Made by a program: the position numbers and the translations under genes. 64,000 nucleotides of DNA from NCBI RefSeq assembly GCF_902459685.1, contig NZ_CABPSF010000002.1, positions 248,001 through 312,000 of the forward strand, written 5' to 3'. This document shows, in pieces, positions 55,525 through 64,000 of the stretch. Position 1 is the stretch's first letter; every line of letters starts with the position of its first letter. Below the pieces are notes generated by a model. That model did no database searches and had not been told where the DNA came from. It was given only the letters and a program-made list of their open reading frames with translations. This DNA comes from Pandoraea iniqua (GTDB lineage Bacteria; Pseudomonadota; Gammaproteobacteria; Burkholderiales; Burkholderiaceae).

Positions 55525-56909
55525 TTCGCGCGGGCCGCGGCAATGGCGCGCTTCACTTGCTCGGGGGCGGTGCCACCGATGTGATTGCGGCTGGAGACCG
55601 AGCCCTCGAGCGTCAGGAAACCGAACACGTCTTCGCCCACGAGCGGCGAGAACTTCTGGAGTTCGGCCAGCGACAGGTCGGCCAGATCGATATCGCGATC
55701 CGAGCAGATCTTCACGGCGTGGGCCACGATTTCGTGCGCATCACGGAACGGCAGGCCCTTCTTGACCAGATAGTCGGCCAGATCGGTGGCGGTCGAGAAG
55801 CCTTGCAGCGCGGCGTTGCGCATGTTTTCTTCACGCACCTTGATGCCCGGCACCATGTCCGCAAAGATGCGCAGCGTATCGATCACGGTGTCGACCGTGT
55901 CGAACAGCGGTTCTTTGTCTTCCTGATTGTCCTTGTTGTAGGCGAGCGGCTGGCCCTTCATCAGCGTCAGCAGCGCAATCAGGTGACCGTTCACGCGGCC
56001 GGTCTTGCCACGCGCCAGTTCCGGCACGTCGGGGTTCTTCTTCTGCGGCATGATCGAGCTGCCCGTGCAGAAACGGTCGGCCAGATCGATGAAGCCCACG
56101 CGCGGGCTCATCCACAGCACCAGCTCTTCCGAGAAGCGCGAGATGTGCGTCATCACGAGCGCGGCAGCGGCGGTGAATTCGATCGCGAAGTCGCGGTCCG
56201 ACACGGCGTCGAGCGAGTTGGTGCAGACTTCTTCGAAGCCCAGCGTGGCGGCGACGCGTTCGCGGTCGATCGGGTAGCTCGTGCCGGCCAGTGCGGCGGC
56301 GCCCAGCGGCAGGCGGTTCACGCGGCGGCGCACGTCGATCATGCGCTCGGCGTCACGGCTGAACATCTCGAAATACGCCATCAGGTGATGACCGAAGGTC
56401 ACCGGCTGTGCGACTTGCAGATGGGTAAAGCCCGGCAGGATCGTGGCGCTGTGTTGTTCCGCCAGATCGAGCAGCGCACTGCGCAGGTCGCCGAGGTGCG
56501 TGCCGATGCGGTCGATTTCGCTGCGCAGCCACAGGCGGATGTCGGTGGCGACCTGATCGTTACGCGAGCGGCCCGTGTGCAGGCGCTTGCCGGCGTCGCC
56601 GATCAGCGCGGTCAGGCGCGCTTCGATGTTCAGGTGAACGTCTTCGAGATCCAGTTGCCACTCGAATTCGCCACGCTCGATTTCGCCGCGAATCTGCGTC
56701 ATGCCACGCTGGATATCGGCCAGATCCTGCGCACTGATGATGCCCTGTGCGGCCAGCATGTCGGCGTGGGCGAGCGACCCTTCGATGTCGAACAGGGCCA
56801 TACGCTTGTCGAAGAATACCGACGCCGTATAGCGCTTGACGAGTTCGGAAACGGGTTCGGAAAAGCGAGCCGACCAGGCTTCGCCCTTCTTGTGGAGTTG
56901 GGAGGTCAT
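55512..56909 (-). CDS. argH: Argininosuccinate lyase
   Basis: ArgH splits argininosuccinate into arginine and fumarate, the last step of arginine synthesis. The 465-residue protein has the fumarase-superfamily signature [12 protein letters not shown] with its mobile catalytic Ser, plus [24 protein letters not shown] and the C-terminal [14 protein letters not shown] 56909 follows CTCCCAACTCC on the complement (a GGAG site) and is the family start. The gene ends inside a 13-bp tandem repeat. Confidence 0.96.
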   Translation of the reverse strand: MTSQLHKKGEAWSARFSEPVSELVKRYTASVFFDKRMALFDIEGSLAHADMLAAQGIISAQDLADIQRGMTQIRGEIERGEFEWQLDLEDVHLNIEARLTALIGDAGKRLHTGRSRNDQVATDIRLWLRSEIDRIGTHLGDLRSALLDLAEQHSATILPGFTHLQVAQPVTFGHHLMAYFEMFSRDAERMIDVRRRVNRLPLGAAALAGTSYPIDRERVAATLGFEEVCTNSLDAVSDRDFAIEFTAAAALVMTHISRFSEELVLWMSPRVGFIDLADRFCTGSSIMPQKKNPDVPELARGKTGRVNGHLIALLTLMKGQPLAYNKDNQEDKEPLFDTVDTVIDTLRIFADMVPGIKVREENMRNAALQGFSTATDLADYLVKKGLPFRDAHEIVAHAVKICSDRDIDLADLSLAELQKFSPLVGEDVFGFLTLEGSVSSRNHIGGTAPEQVKRAIAAARAKLAK

Positions 56910-57031
56910 TGTCGTAGCGTGGCTAATCGAGGCCAATCGAGGCAGATTGAAGCGGACCGTAGTGAAAACACGGCAAACCGTGATTATACCAACGCCCGCG
57001 CCCCGTCAGGTCGCGGGGCCGATTGCGGGCG

Positions 57032-57931
57032 TCACTGCGCCATCGACAACGTCCAGATGCGCGGCGGCGCTGACAGGCACAGACCGGAGGTGGCCTCGTC
57101 GAAGGCGGCGCGTTGCAGCGCTTCGAGTTTCGCCGCTTTGGCGATGCGCTCGCGGGCCTGATGAATGCGGGCCAGCCGCGTCGGGTCGTCGGGCAGCGCG
57201 CAGAGACGGCCGAGGTCGTGCATCAGCGAGCCGCCGAGCCGGTCGAGCGCCGGACGCAGGCGCGTGGCGAGATCGACCGGCTGCCCCGGTGCCCGCCCCT
57301 CGCGTGCCCAGCGGGCGAGCAGGGCGGTCTGTACGAGCTTGCCCGCTTCGATTTGCAGGCGGAAGAACGTGCGGGCTTGGGCAGGCGTCAGGCCGTACTG
57401 GCTGGCACGCTCGCCGACGCTGTCGAGCAGCGCTTGTTCGCGGGGCGTGTCCTGCACGGGTTTGCCGGAGCCGAATTTCGTGCGCGCGACCGCTTCGCTG
57501 ATCGCCAGACGCTCGAGAATGCCGCGCATGAGCGGATCGAGAACGGGGTCGATGACCGGTGGCGGCGACAACGGCTGCGCAACCTTGCCCGCCAATGCCT
57601 GTGAGACCAGCCGCACCGCAAACCCGCGCAGCCCGTGCGGGGCGGCGGTGAATACGCCGGCGTCCTGTTGGACGTTAGCGTTGGCAGGTGAGGTAGTGGG
57701 AGATGCGGCGGACGGGGTTGCCGTATCGGCAAAATCGCCCACGGATGGGGCGCCGGCATGCGCGGGCGCGCTCAGGAAGCAGAGGGATGCGAGGAGAGGT
57801 GCAAGGCGCGATGAAAAACGTGACGCGAAGCGCGTTGCGAGGCCAGAAGCGAGAACGGTGCCGCGTCGCCGCGCAAGTTGACCCGCAGTTCGCACGCGTC
57901 GCGCATGCGGCAACAACAGAAGGGAATGCAT
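57032..57931 (-). CDS. Secreted chorismate mutase (AroQ gamma class)
   Basis: The enzyme converts chorismate to prephenate outside the cytoplasm. The 299-residue product has an unusually long Arg-rich leader then a signal-like segment ending SAPAHAGA (about residue 50). A low-complexity Pro/Ala/Thr linker follows, then the AroQ domain (from about 110): LERLAISEAVARTKFGSGKP, REQALLDSVGERASQYGL and ARTFFRLQIEAGKLVQ. A C-terminal all-helical half with paired cysteines (LGRLCALPDD, SGLCLSAPP) follows, as in periplasmic *AroQ. The start is uncertain; ATG 57931 gives the longest plausible export signal. Confidence 0.85.
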   Translation of the reverse strand: MHSLLLLPHARRVRTAGQLARRRGTVLASGLATRFASRFSSRLAPLLASLCFLSAPAHAGAPSVGDFADTATPSAASPTTSPANANVQQDAGVFTAAPHGLRGFAVRLVSQALAGKVAQPLSPPPVIDPVLDPLMRGILERLAISEAVARTKFGSGKPVQDTPREQALLDSVGERASQYGLTPAQARTFFRLQIEAGKLVQTALLARWAREGRAPGQPVDLATRLRPALDRLGGSLMHDLGRLCALPDDPTRLARIHQARERIAKAAKLEALQRAAFDEATSGLCLSAPPRIWTLSMAQ

Positions 57932-58106
57932 GATGGATTGGCCCCCCGGCAACAATCGAATCGGATGCGTCGCAATATACCGCCCTATCGATCCGTTTGT
58001 CGTTGGGGAGAATCCCAAGGAACTGGCTGGCGTCGACGCGATCCCGGCCGCGTCGACGCCATGCACGGGGATACCCATCTGCCCCCATGCACTCCTATCC
58101 GCCGAA
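57932..58106. other. Noncoding interval ppc to chorismate mutase gene
   Basis: It contains a perfect 12-bp inverted repeat, GGCGTCGACGCG/CGCGTCGACGCC, at 58029-58040 and 58049-58060 with an 8-base spacer. No T-run follows on either strand. No gene is supported. Confidence 0.7.
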
Positions 58107-61079
58107 TCAGCCCGTATTGCGTAGGCCGGCGGCGATGCCGTTGATCGACAGATGAATGCCGCGTCGCGCGCGTTCGTCCGATTCACCCGCACGGTGTCTG
58201 CGTAGCAGTTCCACCTGTAAGTGATTGAGCGGATCGAGGTACGGGAAGCGATTCTTGATCGAACGGGCGAGCATCGGGTTGTCGGCCAGACGCTCTTCGT
58301 GCCCGGTAATCAGGGCCAGTGCCTTCGACGTGCTCTCCCATTCCGCGACGATACGGTCGAACACATGCTTGCGCAGCGTCTCGTCGGGCACCAGCTCGGC
58401 ATAGCGCGAGGCCACGCCCAGATCGGTCTTGGCGAGCACCATGTCCATGTTCGATAGCAGGTTCGCGAAGAAGGGCCAGTGCTTGACCATCCGGCGCAGC
58501 GTTTCCAGCCGTTCGTTGCGTGCCGAATCGTCTTGCGCAGCGTCGAGATACGCGGCGACCGCGCTGCCGAAGCCGTACCAGCCGGTGATCAGCAGGCGGC
58601 ACTGGCCCCACGAGAAGCCCCACGGAATTGCCCGCAGGTCTTCGATGCGGCGTTGCTTCGGGTCCGAGAATTTGCGCGAGGCCGGGCGCGAGCCGATATT
58701 GAGCTCGGCGATCTCCGCAATCGGCGTGGCCGAGAAGAAGTAGTCGGTGAAGCCGGGCGTCTCGTAGACCAGATGGCGATAGGCGCTGAACGCCGTGTCC
58801 GAGAGCGTCTGCATGACGGCTTCATAAGCGTCCAACTGCGGCGGCTGATTGCGGCTGGGCAGCAGCGTGGCTTCGAGCGTGGCCGCGACGATGGTCTCGA
58901 GATTGCGTCGCCCGATTTCGGGGTTGGCAAATTTGCTCGCGATGATCTCGCCCTGCTCGGTGAGGCGAATCTGCCCCTTCACCGTGCCCGGCGGCTGCGA
59001 CAAGATGGCCTGATAGGTCGGGCCGCCGCCACGGCCCACGGTGCCGCCACGGCCGTGGAAGAGCCGCAGCCGGATGCCTTTCTCCTCGAACAGGTGCACC
59101 AGCGCCAGTTCGGCCTTGTACAACTCCCAGTTCGACGTGAGAAAGCCGCCGTCCTTGTTGCTGTCCGAGTAGCCGAGCATGACTTCCTGCTCACCGCCTT
59201 GCTGCGTCACCACGTCGGCCATGCCGGGGATGTCGAACAGCGCGCGCATGATGACCGGCGCATTGCGCAAGTCGGCGATCGTCTCGAACAACGGAATGAC
59301 CATCGCGCCGACCTTGATGCCGGTCGTGGGCTCGCCGTCCGCGTTGGTCACGTTGGCCACGCCGAGCGCCCCTTGGAAGAGCCCAGTCTCTTTTTGCAGC
59401 AGCATGACTTCGACCAGATCGCTCACCGTTTCCGTGTGCGAAATGATGTAGTTGCGTACCGCACGTGCGCCGAAGCGCGCCCGGATCTCGCGCGCTGCGC
59501 CGAACACGGCCAACTCGTCGCGCGTGCGTTGCGAGTAGTCGAGATACGGCGAGAACAGCGGACGCGGTTCGCGTAGCTCTTGCAGCAACAGCGCGAGTTT
59601 TTCGTCCTCGGACAATTGCGCGTAATTCGGCTCGACGCCCGCCTTGGCGAACAGTTCGGCGATGACGGCTTCGTGCACGTCCGAGCTCTGGCGCAGGTCG
59701 ATGCTGGCCAGATGGAAGCCGAACACTTCGGCCGCGCGCACCAGCGGCCCGAGGCGCTGCGAAATCAGCGCGCCGCCGTGATGCGACAGGAGCGAGGCGA
59801 CGACGGTGTTCAGGTCCGAGACGAACTCGGCGGCGTCGAGATACGGGCTGGCTTCGCCCACGGCACCGCGATGCGGCACGTGACCTACCCATGCGTGGGC
59901 GGTGGCCGCCAACCGGGCGTACACACCGATCAGCGCGCGGCGATACGGCTCGTCGGTGCGGTGCGGCGAATCGTCGGGCGAGCGGCTTGCCAGCGTGAGC
60001 AGCGCGTCGCTGGCACCGGCCAGCAGTTGCGACACCGACAGCTCGGCGCCGAGCAAGTGCACCTGTTCCAGATAGTGCGCAAAGATCTCCGTGGCCTGAC
60101 GCGTGATCGCCAGTTGCAGCGTCTGCGCCGTCACATTCGGATTGCCGTCGCGATCGCCGCCGATCCAACTGCCCATTTGCAGGAAACGGCCAAGCGCCTG
60201 CGGGCGCACGCCGGGTGCGGCTTCCGACAACTCGGCGCTCACGTCGGCATACAGCCCCGGAATTTCGGTCAGGAACGTGCTGCGGTAATACGACAGCGCG
60301 TTGTCGATTTCGTCCGCCACCGTCAGGCGCGAACTACGCAGCATGCGTGTTTGCCAGAGGGTGGTCACGTAGGCGCGCATCGCTTCCGTATTGCGGGCCG
60401 ATTCGCGTTCGGTGAGGGCGTCGTCGCGATGGGCGAGCAGGCGGGCAATCTCGCGCTCGGCATCGAGAATGCTCTTGCGTTGCACTTCGGTCGGGTGAGC
60501 GGTCAGCACCGGCACGATCAGCGCGCTCGCGAAGAACGCTTGCAGCGTAGCGGGATCGGCCAGACCGGCGTCTTTCAGGCTTTGCAGTGCGGCGGCCAGA
60601 CTGCCCGGCTGCGCGTTGCTGCCGGCCAGCGCGTGCACGCGGCGGCGGCGGTTGTGATGGCGGTCCTCGGCAATGTTCGCGAGGTGAGAGAAGTAGCTGA
60701 AGGCGCGTACTACCTGAATGGCCTGTTCGTTCGACAGGCCATTGAGCAGCGTATCGAGCGCCTGAGCGGCGCTGCGGTCGTCTTCGCGGTGAAAGCGCAC
60801 GGCGTTCTGGCGAATGGTTTCGACCAGATCGAAGGCGTCGCTGCCTTGCTGCTCGCGCAGCACGTCGCCCAGCAGGCGGCCGAGGAAGCGGATGTCCTCG
60901 CGCAGCGGGGCGTCTTTGTCCTCGCGAGAGCGGCGGGCGCGTTCCTTACCCGGCGGCGAAGCGGCTGCGGCCTCACCAGTAGTGGATGTGGCCGCCGATG
61001 CTGCTCCTGCGGGTGACGTGTTGCCGACCGACGGGGCGAGGCCCTCTTGCGGGGCATCTGCCGTTGCGCTGCTCTTCAT
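58107..61079 (-). CDS. ppc: Phosphoenolpyruvate carboxylase
   Basis: Ppc carboxylates PEP to oxaloacetate to refill the TCA cycle. The 990-residue protein has the catalytic [13 protein letters not shown] with His195, the glycine-rich [26 protein letters not shown], and the C-terminal [11 protein letters not shown]. The first ~55 residues are a low-complexity Ala/Ser/Thr/Pro leader not seen in the 883-residue E. coli enzyme. ATG 61079 follows a GAGAGGAG site. It is divergent from hemC by 82 bases. Confidence 0.96.
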   Translation of the reverse strand: MKSSATADAPQEGLAPSVGNTSPAGAASAATSTTGEAAAASPPGKERARRSREDKDAPLREDIRFLGRLLGDVLREQQGSDAFDLVETIRQNAVRFHREDDRSAAQALDTLLNGLSNEQAIQVVRAFSYFSHLANIAEDRHHNRRRRVHALAGSNAQPGSLAAALQSLKDAGLADPATLQAFFASALIVPVLTAHPTEVQRKSILDAEREIARLLAHRDDALTERESARNTEAMRAYVTTLWQTRMLRSSRLTVADEIDNALSYYRSTFLTEIPGLYADVSAELSEAAPGVRPQALGRFLQMGSWIGGDRDGNPNVTAQTLQLAITRQATEIFAHYLEQVHLLGAELSVSQLLAGASDALLTLASRSPDDSPHRTDEPYRRALIGVYARLAATAHAWVGHVPHRGAVGEASPYLDAAEFVSDLNTVVASLLSHHGGALISQRLGPLVRAAEVFGFHLASIDLRQSSDVHEAVIAELFAKAGVEPNYAQLSEDEKLALLLQELREPRPLFSPYLDYSQRTRDELAVFGAAREIRARFGARAVRNYIISHTETVSDLVEVMLLQKETGLFQGALGVANVTNADGEPTTGIKVGAMVIPLFETIADLRNAPVIMRALFDIPGMADVVTQQGGEQEVMLGYSDSNKDGGFLTSNWELYKAELALVHLFEEKGIRLRLFHGRGGTVGRGGGPTYQAILSQPPGTVKGQIRLTEQGEIIASKFANPEIGRRNLETIVAATLEATLLPSRNQPPQLDAYEAVMQTLSDTAFSAYRHLVYETPGFTDYFFSATPIAEIAELNIGSRPASRKFSDPKQRRIEDLRAIPWGFSWGQCRLLITGWYGFGSAVAAYLDAAQDDSARNERLETLRRMVKHWPFFANLLSNMDMVLAKTDLGVASRYAELVPDETLRKHVFDRIVAEWESTSKALALITGHEERLADNPMLARSIKNRFPYLDPLNHLQVELLRRHRAGESDERARRGIHLSINGIAAGLRNTG

Positions 61080-61161
61080 GTCGCTCCTCTCGAAGCCGGC
61101 AGTCTGAGCCGCCGGCCAAGCGTGATACCATTTTTTCTTTTGGTCTTCACGCGGTTGCTGA

Positions 61162-62121
61162 ATGAACTTCGCTGCTCCTGAAACCCTGGTGATCGCTTCG
61201 CGCGAGAGCCGGCTCGCCATGTGGCAAGCCGAACACGTGCGTGACGCGCTGCACAAATTATATCCGCAGTGTCACGTGAGTATCCTCGGCATGACCACTC
61301 GCGGTGATCAGATCCTCGACCGCTCGCTCGCCAAGGTCGGCGGCAAGGGGTTGTTCGTCAAAGAACTCGAACTCGCGCTCGCCGACGGACGTGCCGATCT
61401 GGCCGTGCATTCGCTTAAGGATGTGCCGATGCAACTGCCCGAGGGCTTTACGCTTGCTGCGGTGCTCGAGCGTGAAGATCCGTGCGACGCCTTCGTGAGT
61501 AACGACTACGACAGCCTCGATGCGCTGCCCGCCGGTGCCGTGGTCGGCACGTCGAGCCTGCGTCGCGAGGTGAGCCTGCGCACGCGGTATCCGCATCTGA
61601 AAGTGGCGCCGTTGCGCGGCAATCTCGATACGCGTCTGGGCAAGCTCGACCGTGGCGACTTCTCGGCGATCATCCTCGCCGCTGCCGGTCTGAAGCGTCT
61701 GGGTCTGGGGGATCGTATCCGTGCCATTCTGCCACCGGAAGCGAGCCTGCCGGCGGCCGGTCAGGGCGCATTGGGCATCGAAGTGCGTGCCGGACGTCCC
61801 GAAATCTTGCAATGGCTATCTCCGCTGCATGACGCCCGCACGACGCTGGCCGTAAGCGCCGAGCGCGCGGTGTCGCGTGCCCTTGGCGGGTCGTGTCAGG
61901 TGCCGCTCGGTGCATTCGCCGAATTCGACGCACAGGGCGCGCTGTCGCTGCGCGCGTTCATCGCCTCGACGGACGGTGCTACGGTGCTGCGCGCCGAGGG
62001 CGCTGCAACGCTCGAACAGGGCGACGTGGCCGGTGCCGAAGCCCTTGGCAAGCGTGTCGCGCAGGAACTCATCGACGCGGGCGGGCTGGCACTGGTGCCG
62101 CCGTCCGAGCCGAAGGACTGA
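61162..62121 (+). CDS. hemC: Hydroxymethylbilane synthase (porphobilinogen deaminase)
   Basis: HemC joins four porphobilinogens to hydroxymethylbilane. The 319-residue protein has [48 protein letters not shown], the [14 protein letters not shown] substrate loop, and the dipyrromethane-bearing Cys245 in [12 protein letters not shown]. The stop TGA shares one base with the hemD ATG. First gene of hemC-hemD-hemX. Confidence 0.97.
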   Translation: MNFAAPETLVIASRESRLAMWQAEHVRDALHKLYPQCHVSILGMTTRGDQILDRSLAKVGGKGLFVKELELALADGRADLAVHSLKDVPMQLPEGFTLAAVLEREDPCDAFVSNDYDSLDALPAGAVVGTSSLRREVSLRTRYPHLKVAPLRGNLDTRLGKLDRGDFSAIILAAAGLKRLGLGDRIRAILPPEASLPAAGQGALGIEVRAGRPEILQWLSPLHDARTTLAVSAERAVSRALGGSCQVPLGAFAEFDAQGALSLRAFIASTDGATVLRAEGAATLEQGDVAGAEALGKRVAQELIDAGGLALVPPSEPKD

Positions 62122-63032
62122 TGCGTTTGGTCCCGCGCGCGCCGGTTCCCTCACGCTGTGTCATCCTGACGCGTCCCGACGGGCAGAGCGGTGCACTCGC
62201 CGCCGCCCTGCAAGCGGAAGGCATCGACTCGTTCGCCTTCCCGTTGCTGCACATTGCGGCGCAAGCCGACGCCGCCGCGCTGGCGGCGCTCGATACCGCG
62301 CTGCACGATCTCTCGTCGTACGCACTGGCGGTGTTCGTCTCGCCGAATGCCGTGACACACGCGTTGTCGCGGCTCGTGTTTCTGAAGTCGGGCGCGAGTG
62401 CTGCAACGGCGTATTGGCCGGTATCGCTGCCGGTGGCCGTCGTTGGCCCGGGCAGCGCACAGGCGCTGGCTGAAGCGGGCATTGCACCGCCGCAGCATCA
62501 AGTGATCGTGCCGCCGGGCGGCCCCGATGCACGCTTCGATTCCGAAGCGTTACTGGCAGAACTCGATGTCGCCGCACTGGCCGGACGCCGCGTGCTGATC
62601 GTGCGCGGCGACGGCGGGCGTGAGCTGCTCGCAGACACACTGCGCGCTGCCGGCGCTCAGGTCGACATCGTGAGCGCGTACACTCGACGTGCCCCAGCCC
62701 CGGATTCGGCTGCGTGGGCGGCGCTCGAAGCACGGCTGGCCTCCAGCGTGCCTTGCGCATGGGTACTGACCAGCTCCGAAGCCGTGCGCCATCTGGCGAC
62801 GATGCTGGCGGCCCGATACGGAACACAAGAAGGCGTACATACGCCCGGCACCCCGCACGTTCTGGCGCAAATCCTTGCTGCGCCGTGCTTTACGTCGCAT
62901 GCGCGCATCGCCGATGCCGCGCGGGCTGCGGGGTTTGATAGGATTACGCAGTGCGCGGCTGGCGACGAGAACTTGCTGGCGGCACTCAAAACATGGGCGG
63001 ATCCCATTCAAGTCAAGCATGACGACAGATAA
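62121..63032 (+). CDS. hemD: Uroporphyrinogen-III synthase
   Basis: HemD cyclises hydroxymethylbilane with ring D inversion, giving uroporphyrinogen III for haem and corrinoids. The 303-residue protein shows the weakly conserved two-domain fold: VILTRPDGQSGALAAALQAEG, FVSPNAVTHAL, VAVVGPGSAQALAEAGI, VLIVRGDGGRELLADTLRAAG and VLTSSEAVRHL. It begins on the last base of the hemC stop and overlaps hemX by 14 bases. Confidence 0.93.
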   Translation: MRLVPRAPVPSRCVILTRPDGQSGALAAALQAEGIDSFAFPLLHIAAQADAAALAALDTALHDLSSYALAVFVSPNAVTHALSRLVFLKSGASAATAYWPVSLPVAVVGPGSAQALAEAGIAPPQHQVIVPPGGPDARFDSEALLAELDVAALAGRRVLIVRGDGGRELLADTLRAAGAQVDIVSAYTRRAPAPDSAAWAALEARLASSVPCAWVLTSSEAVRHLATMLAARYGTQEGVHTPGTPHVLAQILAAPCFTSHARIADAARAAGFDRITQCAAGDENLLAALKTWADPIQVKHDDR

Positions 63033-64000
63033 TCGCGTTCCTGAGTCTTCCCCAAATTCGCCGGCATCGACCGGCCCGGCGGCGTCGAGCCCTTCGTCCG
63101 CGACCTACGGCACTGCGGGTGTGCCGCCCGCGTGGACACCGCCCGAGCCGCCGCAAAAGCGCCGTGGCAGCGGGGCAGCCCTGCCGTGGCTGCTCTTCGT
63201 GCTGGTGTCGGCCGGCGCCGGTATCGGCGGCTGGTCCCTCAATCAGAAGCTCGACCGCGTGCAGCAGGAGATGGCCCGCCGCGCGCAGGCCGGCGACGCG
63301 CAGGTCATGCAGGCGCAGGTGCGCACCGCACAGGCGCTCGATAATCAGCGCGATTTGCAAAACCGGCTGACGGCGCTCGAAGGCCGCGTGGCTGATTCGC
63401 GCAGTCAGCAGGCCTCGCTGGAGCAGCTCTATCAGGAACTCGCGCACAACCGCGACGAGTGGGTGCTGGCCGAAACCGAGCAGATCGTCACGAGTGCCAA
63501 CCAGCAGTTGCAGCTCACCGGCAACGTGCGCGGCGCGCTGATTGCGCTCGAAGGTGCCGATGCCCGTCTGGCACGCACCGGTGCACCGCAACTGGCCGGC
63601 GTTCGCGATGCGCTCAAGAAGGACATCGACCGTCTGAAGGCCGTCCCGGCCGCCGATTTGCCCCAACTGACCGGCAAGCTCGATCAGGCCATTGCGATGA
63701 TCGATACCCTGCCGTTGCAAGCGGAAGAGCAACGTGCCGCTCCGAAGTCCGACGCCACGGGTCCGAGCGGCGCGGGCGACACCGGCTGGCGCGCCACGCT
63801 GGACCGTTTGTCGGGCGAAATGCTCGGCAGTCTCAAGCAATTGGTGCAGGTGCGCCGTCTGGACGACCCGGACGTGATGCTCGTCGCGCCGGAACAAGGG
63901 GCGTTCCTGCGGGCCAACCTGAAGCTGCGCCTGCTGAATGCGCGTCTGGCGCTGCTCGCGCGCAATGCGGCCGCCGTGCACACCGACGTGCTGGTGGCGC
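63019..64000 (+). CDS. hemX: HemX-like membrane protein, 3' end missing
   Basis: The frame starts at ATG 63019 inside the end of hemD and is still open at the window end, giving at least 327 residues. It has a Pro/Ser-rich N-terminus, one membrane segment (about 53-72, LPWLLFVLVSAGAGIGGWSL) and a long periplasmic helical part with coiled-coil character (QNRLTALEGRVADSRSQQAS). Database entries often call HemX a uroporphyrinogen methyltransferase, but no such fold is visible. It is thought to support later haem steps with HemY, which should follow beyond the window. Confidence 0.88.
   Translation, partial: MTTDNRVPESSPNSPASTGPAASSPSSATYGTAGVPPAWTPPEPPQKRRGSGAALPWLLFVLVSAGAGIGGWSLNQKLDRVQQEMARRAQAGDAQVMQAQVRTAQALDNQRDLQNRLTALEGRVADSRSQQASLEQLYQELAHNRDEWVLAETEQIVTSANQQLQLTGNVRGALIALEGADARLARTGAPQLAGVRDALKKDIDRLKAVPAADLPQLTGKLDQAIAMIDTLPLQAEEQRAAPKSDATGPSGAGDTGWRATLDRLSGEMLGSLKQLVQVRRLDDPDVMLVAPEQGAFLRANLKLRLLNARLALLARNAAAVHTDVLVA

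Overview
The window is core chromosome of a high-GC betaproteobacterium, most likely a Burkholderiaceae member and probably Pandoraea or a close relative. The reasons are the gene order rpsA-ihfB-lapA-lapB-ugd-hldA-hldD, the Burkholderiales-restricted DUF3460 protein beside scpA-panC-panD, the divergent ppc / hemC-hemD-hemX arrangement, and 6S RNA beside zapA/zapB. The genus is inferred from gene content alone. I see no insertion sequence, prophage, integron, CRISPR array, tRNA or rRNA; nearly all sequence is dense, ordinary coding sequence.

Layout: 1-6.7 kb holds translation and nucleoid genes (rpsA 3' part, ihfB), then lapA-lapB-ugd-hldA-hldD for LPS control and precursors. 7-19 kb holds a ComEA-like protein with a long basic tail, cysM, mltB, a histone-deacetylase-family amidohydrolase, an enoyl-CoA hydratase, a ferredoxin-NADP reductase, a lysophospholipase-like hydrolase, and etfB-etfA with an acyl-CoA dehydrogenase. 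At 18.7-19.6 kb come 6S RNA, zapA and zapB.

19.7-33.6 kb is a cobalamin region. A cobalamin riboswitch precedes btuB, an ABC permease and ATPase, cobO, cobT, cobS and cobC. The likely binding protein BtuF is convergent with cobC. Beyond two small lipoprotein genes lies a reverse-strand cobU-cbiB-cobD operon, with cobQ divergent from it. Together these genes take up corrinoid, adenosylate it, make the aminopropanol arm, activate cobinamide and attach the lower ligand. No ring-building genes are present here.

33.7-49.3 kb holds an orphan ParA, panD/panC/scpA/DUF3460 on the reverse strand, tamA-tamB with a two-repeat BamE-like lipoprotein, a DUF6356 protein, an Lrp/AsnC regulator, a methyltransferase, metG and an OmpA-type lipoprotein. 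49.6-64 kb holds apbC/mrp, dcd, a large PLP basic-amino-acid decarboxylase, gltS, argH, a secreted chorismate mutase, ppc, and hemC-hemD-hemX (cut by the window end).

I found no convincing novel multi-gene system. The most interesting items are the TAM-linked tandem BamE-like lipoprotein, a 40-bp divergent cobU/cobQ promoter that looks leaderless on both sides, the histone-H1-like tail on ComEA, direct repeats at the etf promoter, several strong intergenic hairpins, and a 13-bp stop-codon repeat at the end of argH.
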